Below, piece by piece: positions 57,412-64,000 of a DNA stretch of 64,000 nt. The first letter of the stretch is position 1, and every line of letters starts with the position of its first letter. A program made the position numbers and the translations under genes. The DNA is from Heligmosomoides polygyrus polygyrus (Eukaryota; Nematoda; Chromadorea; Rhabditida; Heligmosomidae), in NCBI GenBank assembly GCA_947396885.1, contig OX377203.1:23811253-23875252 (forward strand). Reading direction: 5' to 3'. The notes under the pieces were generated by a model that saw nothing but the letters and a program-made list of their open reading frames with translations, was not told the origin of the DNA and made no database searches.

Positions 57412-58975
57412 GATAGGTGTTGGTTTGCTCGGAAAGTTCTCAGCGTTTTGCGTTACTATTCTTCTTTCGTCTATTATTGAGTAAAAATTCAACTTGCATT
57501 GCGCATTAATCCTACCTTCTGTACAGAATTTTTCGCTCTATCTGCCTAAACAGTTTATGTTTCAACGTTGTTTTATATTTGTGTTTTCGAAGAGCTTATT
57601 GGAGTATGTCGAAGAACGATGTTTTGTTTTAACTTCAAATTGGGACAATCCGCAATCGAGACAACTCGGCAAATTAATTTTTGTGGGCGCCTAACGGTGT
57701 TGGAGGAAGCACTCTGCGCCAGTGGTTCAGTGAATTTCGGACCGGAGATTTCAGCGTGAAGATGACTCCGGTCGACCTAGAGCACTCCTGGACGACCAGT
57801 TGAAGGAATTGGTGGAAGCTGAACCGTCCCAAACAATTCGCCGGATCGCGTAAGAGCTAGACGTCAGTAAAGCTGCTGTTTGAAGCACAAACGTTTATCC
57901 TCTGCGAGTTAGGCGTGTGTTGACGTAATCTGTGCATAAGAAATGTTCAAATCACTTCAAAATCTTGGCTCGAACCGCAGAATAACTGCCAAGGAAAATG
58001 AGATCAGAAAAAAACATAACATCCCATTACTAAAGTTCGCCATAATAACAACATGCACAATTATTTAAAAACAAGACGATATAGTTACTTCCTAGTGACA
58101 GCGAGGCTTCAGACAACACACAAGTCACAACTATACGGATTTGGAAAATGCTTTGCGGATGCTTTGAAACGTCCTGGGGAGGTGAAAAAACTCGAAAAGT
58201 GAAAAAATGTCACGTTTCGAGATTTTCTTCTCTACTTTTAAGGTACAAGACTGACCTGTTTTTGAATCGAATCATCAATTGTGATGAAAAATGCATCCTA
58301 TATGATGACAAGCAATGTTCCGGTCAGTGGTTGGATGCCGACGAATCCCCTAGGCACTTTCCAAAGGCGGACCTTCACCAAAAAATGTAATGATCGTTAT
58401 GTAGGGGTCGGCGGCTGGTGTGATCCATTACAGTTTTTTGGCACCAGGCCAAACGATCACAGCAGAGCCCACTTGTAAAAAATCCCGCAGTAAGTTACTC
58501 TTACGCTTACGCCCAATCTAAATGCATTCAGTAGAAGGAAATCGGCGAAATGCGCAGAAAATTGCGTCAACTTTAGCCAGCATTGGTCAACGGAAGAGGC
58601 CCGATTCTTTTGCACGATAACGCGTGCCCACACGATTCTCAAATCACTGTTCGATATTTGAACGAATTAAAGGTTGAAGTTCTACCTCACCCGTTATATT
58701 CTCCAGACCTCTCACCAACCGACTACCATCTTTTCAATCACTTTAAGAACTTTCTTGCTAGTAAAACCTTCACCAATCAAAACCAAGCCGAAACAGTTTC
58801 CATAAATTTCGTCGAATCTCCACCATCTAATTTTTTCGCTGATTTAATAAGTCGACTGGTACGTTGGTAAAAGTGTGCTGATTCGAACGGTGCTTATTTC
58901 GACTAAATCCGATACGACTTGAGAAGGTTATAGTAGTTCAAAATGATCGAAAGGCCGAGAACTTTGAACAACTTA
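57412..58975 (+). pseudogene. decayed mariner, near full length
   Basis: Imperfect inverted ends share GTTC...AAAGTTCTC (left near 57415, right near 58970). The plus strand shows, in order: HTH remains (KLGQSAIETTRQIN near 57640), ALLDDQLKELVEAEPSQTIR near 57790, first aspartate block FLNRIINCDEKCILYDD near 58270, ILLHDNACPHDS near 58610, YSPDLSPTDYHLFNHF near 58715 (D34D spacing), and SNGAYFD near 58890. Stops and frameshifts are many. A 60-bp segment inserted near 58479-58538 breaks the frame before the second aspartate. Confidence 0.8.
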
Positions 58976-59119
58976 ATAGGCGAAGCGTTTACTCAAAGCA
59001 TTTCTCCTCTTTTCGTTAGTGCTAATAGAAACCACAGAGTAGCAAATTCACGCGAATGAAAGTGCCAATGCCCATAGATGTTGCGCAGGTTCTCGTGCTA
59101 TCTCCTTCAAATATATTAT

Positions 59120-59160
59120 TAGGTTGTTCCAAAATCTTTTAGACGCAATGCCGTGGCAGG
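59120..59160. other. solitary mariner-like end
   Basis: TTATTAGGTTGTTCCAAAAT resembles a mariner terminal repeat next to TA, but no matching partner was found nearby, so it may be a solo end. Confidence 0.3.
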
Positions 59161-59223
59161 ATTCAGCACCACGGCCGGCTGAAACCTTAAACGGGCAGAC
59201 CTCTGATTGCTGCTTCATGTCCC

Positions 59224-59634
59224 CTATGTATACAAATGGAGTTTCTCACATTGCATGTGAGCCATACCCGATCCCAACTTCCAAGTAGAAGTGCTGTATG
59301 CTCCATCAGCTGGCTCCAGTTCTACACTACTGCTTTCGTGGATCTGCGGAAATTCCCTTCGTTTCATGTAGGCGACAATGAAGGACCATGCCCCTCTCGG
59401 GTGAAATACTTCAATTGGTATCCGGGGGCCCATCTGCTTGAGTTCAAGGACTTTGCACAAAATGAGACCTACGTTTCTACTAATTGAAGGATAGAGATCC
59501 TCATGATGGTATTCATCATCGCTATTCAAACATACGGCTGAGACAGCTCCCTGCTTAGTTGACTGACATGGGAAGGACGAAAAATGCAGGAATGGCAAAG
59601 TGGCTTGCTCAGTTGTGGCTCGCTCGTCGCTCAT
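59224..59634 (-). CDS. hypothetical minus-strand ORF, 136 codons
   Basis: The frame starts MSDERATTEQATLPFLHFSS and continues through ILCKVLELKQMGPRIPIEVF, AWSFIVAYMKRREFPQIHES to a stop at 59224. It is the longest unexplained single frame in this part and has protein-like composition. A GTAGGTC inside it could act as a splice donor, so it may be two exons or chance. No family is recognised. Confidence 0.3.
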   Translation of the reverse strand: MSDERATTEQATLPFLHFSSFPCQSTKQGAVSAVCLNSDDEYHHEDLYPSISRNVGLILCKVLELKQMGPRIPIEVFHPRGAWSFIVAYMKRREFPQIHESSSVELEPADGAYSTSTWKLGSGMAHMQCEKLHLYT

Positions 59635-60487
59635 TTGGTCAGAAAAGCGCGTTGAAACAGTCGGCTCGTTTACCGAGCAGTAGTTCTAAGTGGAGATATT
59701 CTGTCTAGAAAGGGCTCCTCAGGATTGCACATCAGTATAAAAGGATAGGAATCAGCTCCGATTATCAGTTCTTGCGGCCATACGTTCTCCTTTCTCCGCC
59801 TCCATCTTCAACGCAGACATTTCTGTATATGTATCTTTACGTCAGCTGTATTGCATAAAACTCAATCGCTGCACAGGACAGCGACGAATTCAAACGGCGC
59901 TCTTACACATGCCACGATGGGGAGAGGCTGACGGACGACGGAGGAGATCACGTGGAGTGTATTACGGAAGGTTAATGGAGAAATCTAATTCTGTAGCTGT
60001 CGAATTTTAAAAATTCAGAATTTCCGCCTTCAGTGTCATTGTTTATTAAATCAGTTTTTTATCAGTTGCGAAGTAGTGCTCATCTTATGCGCTTGGTTAT
60101 AATTCTTTTAAACGTTTTGCTAAAATTAGCTTCAAGGTTTATCAAAACGAAGACCGAAAAAGATACACCTAATTGTCTCTCACTAGCCCTGTGATACCAA
60201 GCCCATTACAATGACTGAGCCCTTTTTGGAACGCTGCGACTGATCTGAAATATGAGCATTGTACCAATCAGTCTCCAACAGATTCAATAGGATAGATGTC
60301 ACTGCTCTTCTTCTCTTGTACATCAAAAATCAAAAAAAAAATCAAAATCAAAAATGCCTCGTACTGATTGTGTTGAGCACGCTATGGGTGAGCCGTAGTT
60401 TATGCTTGACAGAGCTACCACACACGCTGCCGCAGGGTCCATCTGGCTGTCATCTAATCTGAAGCACCAGTCTTTCTGCGCTAGTAT
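59635..60487. other. no recognisable gene
   Basis: A CAGTATAAAAGGATAGG stretch near 59731 resembles a TATA region, but no gene follows it in a supportable way. Otherwise featureless. Confidence 0.4.
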
Positions 60488-61975
60488 TAGGACGCTGCAT
60501 ATGAAATGACCGATTTTGGCTGAAAATTTTTGACAGATCATCACTTTGCTTGGAACCAATTTTATTAATCGAGATAAGCACCATTACAATTAGCACACTT
60601 TTCCCGAAGCGACAGTTTCTTAGGCATTCCACCTTTGTAGAAATCAGAACGACGAGAATTAATGAAGCATAGGAAGTCATTTTCGACATCATCTTGGTTG
60701 CTGAATTTTTTCACATGACGAAATGCTGGAACAGTGATAATCGGTAGGGGATAGATCTGACTGCAGGATGTGGCACAGTTTCGTAACCCAGTTCATCCAG
60801 CTTCTGAAAAACAACTTTTGAAACCTGCAGACGAGCGTTGTCATGCGGCAGGAATGGGATTTTTCGATTGACCAAAGCCGGCTGTTTTCAGTCAACATCC
60901 CTCTAACTTCGACACAGTACTTCTCCGCTGTGAAAGTCTTCCAGTCTTCAAGAGCTTGTGATGGATTATACATATAATCAGGTTTCAAAAGTTGTTGTTC
61001 AGAAGCTGGATGAACTGGGTTACGAAACTGTGCCACATCCTGCAGTCAGATCTATCCCCTACCGATTAATGATTAATGATTAATGATTAATTTTGATGAA
61101 AAAGGCTTCACTTTGGAGAAAGTTATCATGATGCAACGCAAAAAAACGCGTTTTTGCGTCGCAAACGTCGTTTGGTTGAATGTTTAGCGGCGGTACTGTA
61201 CCAGCCATTGCCTGCCTTGGTCTTCTTCGGAAGGAGACTTAGATTTCAGCATCTTGGGACTCTCATTCCTGTCCAGCCATTGTGCAGAGGGACGACGACT
61301 GTCATGAAGGATCCGCTTTTTGTCGCATGTCACGATCCTGTCCAAAAAAAAAGACCCCTCAGATTGCCCCCTTAGAACCTCAACGAAACCCAGGTGTCGT
61401 GGTGCTTCAGCATCTGCCCGGCGGCGGTCCGTTCGTGCGGGATCCATCCAATTGCATCCAATTTCTCAACATTTCAACACCGCATTCAAGTGGCGACTGA
61501 TAGTGCTGCCGTCAACACCGAAATGCTGTGCCGGCTCTCTCACAGTTTGACGCGGATCCCCTCCCACCGTGTCTTCGAGTTGAAGTGATGGCGGCCCACC
61601 TCGGTCTTCATTTTCGAGACTTTCATCTCCAGACCAAAACCTTTCGAACCAGTGGCGAATTCAGTGGTCCTTAAAGAAATCCTCCCAAAATGCAGCGTTG
61701 ATGTAACGAGCAGCGGCCGCGGCGTTGTGTCCATTTCCCATTCGTATAAGTAGAACACCCGAATATCGCGTTGATTCATACTGTAAAAATGACGTCAAAA
61801 ACTCGGCAAGGAGCAACTATGTCACAAAGACCATAAACATAAAATAAGTGGAGATTATGCGCCTACAGAAACCATACACCGTGCCGGGAAACGAGACCGA
61901 ACATTCGTAGCCACGAAAAGTCGACCAGAAATTGTGATAGCAAAATCGGCCATTTCATATGCAACAGCGACTGTA
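60488..61975 (-). pseudogene. decayed mariner, near full length, with an inverted internal segment
   Basis: The ends share inverted GCATATGAAATGGCCGATTT-type repeats (60496-60520, 61945-61970). The minus strand encodes the start MNQRDIRVFYLYEWEMDTTP (61779), the first-aspartate block FLDRIVTCDKKRILHD near 61340, FTAEKYCVEVRGML near 60930, SDLSPTDYHCSS near 60735 (third aspartate), and an end block reading CNGAYLD near 60580 in another frame. Bases 60739-60808 recur inverted at 60998-61068, and (ATTAATG)n follows, so the copy is rearranged as well as frameshifted. Confidence 0.75.
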
Positions 61976-62421
61976 ACGAGATTAGAAAACTGAATAGTTT
62001 CGCTTCGCTTATTAGAGAAACGGGATCCCTATTAAACGTGATCGGTGGAAGAACTTGGTGACTATAGATGGCGGCAAAAACTACATAATATCTCGTGATT
62101 CCTGTATTGTTACTGGTTGAATATGTAAGATGCGGCAGATTTCTCGAAGCTTTCCGTACATCCTAATAGTAGTATCATCTATGACTCCATACATTTTTTC
62201 GTGTACATGGGGTATAACAGAAATGCTATCGCTCTTGAATGGTCAAAAAATTCCTAGCAAAGAAGTTTAGGGCTGCATCAATGCGCAGGAAGATAAACTG
62301 CAAAGAACTGCCAGATGATGAAATCGTGGTGCTGTGCGTTCGTTAATTGTATTGTTATCTTGTTGTTCGTTTGACTAAGGAAAACGATAAACGCGGTTTG
62401 TAAACGACATGAATTCTATTA

Positions 62422-63332
62422 GGGTGGGCCAAAAGTAGTGAGACAAATTCAACAAATTTCTTTCTCTTTATAACTCAATTACAACTCAACGGTGCTGAGG
62501 AATGTAATCGCCATCAAGGTCAATGACCTTGCCGCCATCGATCAGCCAACTTCCTGGTTCCATCATTCCAGAACTGTTCAGGCCTGGTGCTAATCCACTG
62601 CTCGTTATTGTTGTTGAGGTCTGCTTGGGTCCTTGTGTCCCTTCCGACCATGATGTCCTATAGGCTCAAGAAGTAGTGGTAGTCGCATGGAGAGATGTCC
62701 GGCGAATACGTTGGGTGAGGCATGTGAAAGTAGCCCAGCTGAGCAAGCTTATACGTGGTAACTTTTGCCCGATGGGGTGCGGTGTTGTCGAGAAGGAGGA
62801 CCTTCTTGAAGCGCTGAGACCGAATAAGTGCGAGTAGCCGGTCCATCTCTTCTATTTTGTTCACCATAGCCTTGGAGTCCATCGTCGTGCTTTTTGGTAA
62901 ACAGCTTCCAGTATACCGATCCACGGGCGCAGACACAAAAGCTAAGAAGGTGCTTCTCGCCGAGAACATCCCGCCGAACGAAGGTCGATAACAGGTCATC
63001 AGGCCTCACCCAGACTCGCTGCTTGGCAGGGTTAAGGTAGAAAATGTACTTTACATCTTGTGTGACTATTGAGTCCAGGCTGCTCGAGGTTGGGAATTGG
63101 GCGAGATTTGCGCGACAAAGGTCGACTCGTCAGACTGGGGTTTCGGAATGAGACAGGCTGGGGTTTTGGCATGCTTCTGAAAATGGCGAAAGTGGCCACT
63201 TGTCAGGTGGCCTTCAGTAAGTAGCAAACAAACATACAAATACGAAAAGCACGAAACCGGACTCCATTCGCGACATATGTGGGCACGGCATGAAGAGTCT
63301 CATTACTTTCGTCCTCCCCCCCCCCCCCCCCC
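62422..63332 (-). mobile_element. mariner, short copy 2 of the AAAGTAATGAGACA family
   Basis: Both ends match copy 1 (AAAAGTAGTGAGACA at left; GTCTCATTACTTTCGTCC then an 18-C run at right) with TA outside. The minus strand retains VLLLDNTAPHRAKVT and PTYSPDISPCDYHYFLSL with exact D34D spacing, plus SKAMVNKIEEMDRLLALIR, but frameshifts split the frame near 62999 and 62658. At 911 bp it has the same shortened layout as copy 1, suggesting that the deleted form itself spread. Confidence 0.8.
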
Positions 63333-63334
63333 TA

Positions 63335-64000
63335 ATATACGCATAATAGGTAGGTATCTGTTTCTAGGATCATCCATAACGAACCTTCGTTTTCCATTTT
63401 TATAATTCATGCAAACATCTTCGCTGCTTAATCAGAGGAATAGTTGTAAAGGTGGTCTTAATTTTGGCCCAGAAGCGTCTTTTAATGAGCTCAAAAAGAT
63501 GACTGTCGCTGCAGAAGACGACCCCCTTTTTATTTCTCCATTTCCTATGTCATATTTTTAGTTAGTAAAACGCGAGTCCTGCTTCATAAATGTATCGATG
63601 ATTTTCTAACGATCAAATTTCGCGTTTACAAGACGAAAAAACCAATATTCAAACCAAGAAAAAGTTGAATACGGAAAGACAAATTGAGCAGAACCTAATG
63701 GGTTTTAAAGGAGTATAAAATTTATAACTGGAACAGGAGAGATGAAAAGGCTCTACAAAATAGTGAATCAGCTAAAATGTTGACAATTTCAAGTTTTCTC
63801 CGCCAGATTCGATACGAGTTTCTCGGTGCTCTGGCTTTGTGTTCCTTTTGCTATCAAACGCTTTGCATCTGAACCTTCCCTGGCAGTTCGTTGCTCGTCA
63901 CTTGGCTTCGTGTCGTCTCTCAGATCATCCTGAATTGGAAGGGTGATATGCCTAAATTTATTGAATGTTTACCCTTTCCTTAGGTGACAAAGCAACTGAA
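63335..64000. other. no recognisable feature
   Basis: AT-rich to the window end, with no long frame, repeat or splice-consistent exon that I could support. Confidence 0.45.

Noticed and set aside
1..64000. CRISPR arrays, bacterial operons, prophage or plasmid functions
   Set aside because: No direct-repeat/spacer pattern, no ribosome-binding sites before long ORFs, and clear introns and eukaryotic TEs throughout.

Overview
This window looks like nuclear DNA of a nematode, most plausibly a repeat-rich clade V species such as a hookworm-like parasite; that placement is an inference from gene style and repeat families. There are no long open reading frames. The few credible host genes are chains of short exons with GT...AG borders, and one starts 2 bases after a good 3' splice site, as in SL trans-spliced genes. 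Most of the sequence consists of transposable elements (TEs) and their debris. The DD34D mariner relics, RTE-type non-LTR fragments and Penelope-like GIY-YIG ends are of kinds common in nematode genomes. Long C/G runs and (TA)n tracts are frequent.

Layout. 0-8.6 kb: a 110-bp tandem repeat, a broken Penelope-like element (PLE) carrying two inserted inverted-repeat elements, a GC-rich compound inverted-repeat element (4.5-5.4 kb) and a Helitron-like repeat. 8.6-11.8 kb: a hAT-like element whose ends are built from a CGTAAAT repeat, then a fragment of a second hAT-like family. 12-18.7 kb: possible minus-strand exons, then the best host gene, a 5-exon plus-strand gene (13514-18496) for a predicted 209-residue membrane protein with two PPxY motifs; its introns hold an RTE fragment and a Tc1-like relic. 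19-30.5 kb: hairpins, small MITEs, a second CGTAAAT element with a perfect 8-bp target duplication, a piggyBac-type MITE, and a head-to-head pair of PLE-like ends. 30.7-35.9 kb: probable exons of a minus-strand gene, invaded by a mariner relic, a PLE dimer with a 16-bp target duplication, and an internally deleted mariner. 36-43.5 kb: mostly unassigned, with a TTCGAA-repeat element and a reverse transcriptase split by a (TA)n tract. 43.5-48.2 kb: a three-level nest, with a 3.1-kb fold-back hAT-like element inside an RTE fragment, inside TTAA-flanked piggyBac-like ends. 48.5-64 kb: mariners (two internally short copies of one family, one fold-back, two decayed full-length), a small possible secreted-protein gene, and a second Helitron-like element loaded with minisatellites.

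The host genes form no operon or pathway that I can see. The coherent story is TE dynamics: nesting, head-to-head duplication, internal deletion, and ends made of short tandem motifs. Exon structures are read by eye from splice consensus and phase; coordinates at element edges may be off by a few bases.
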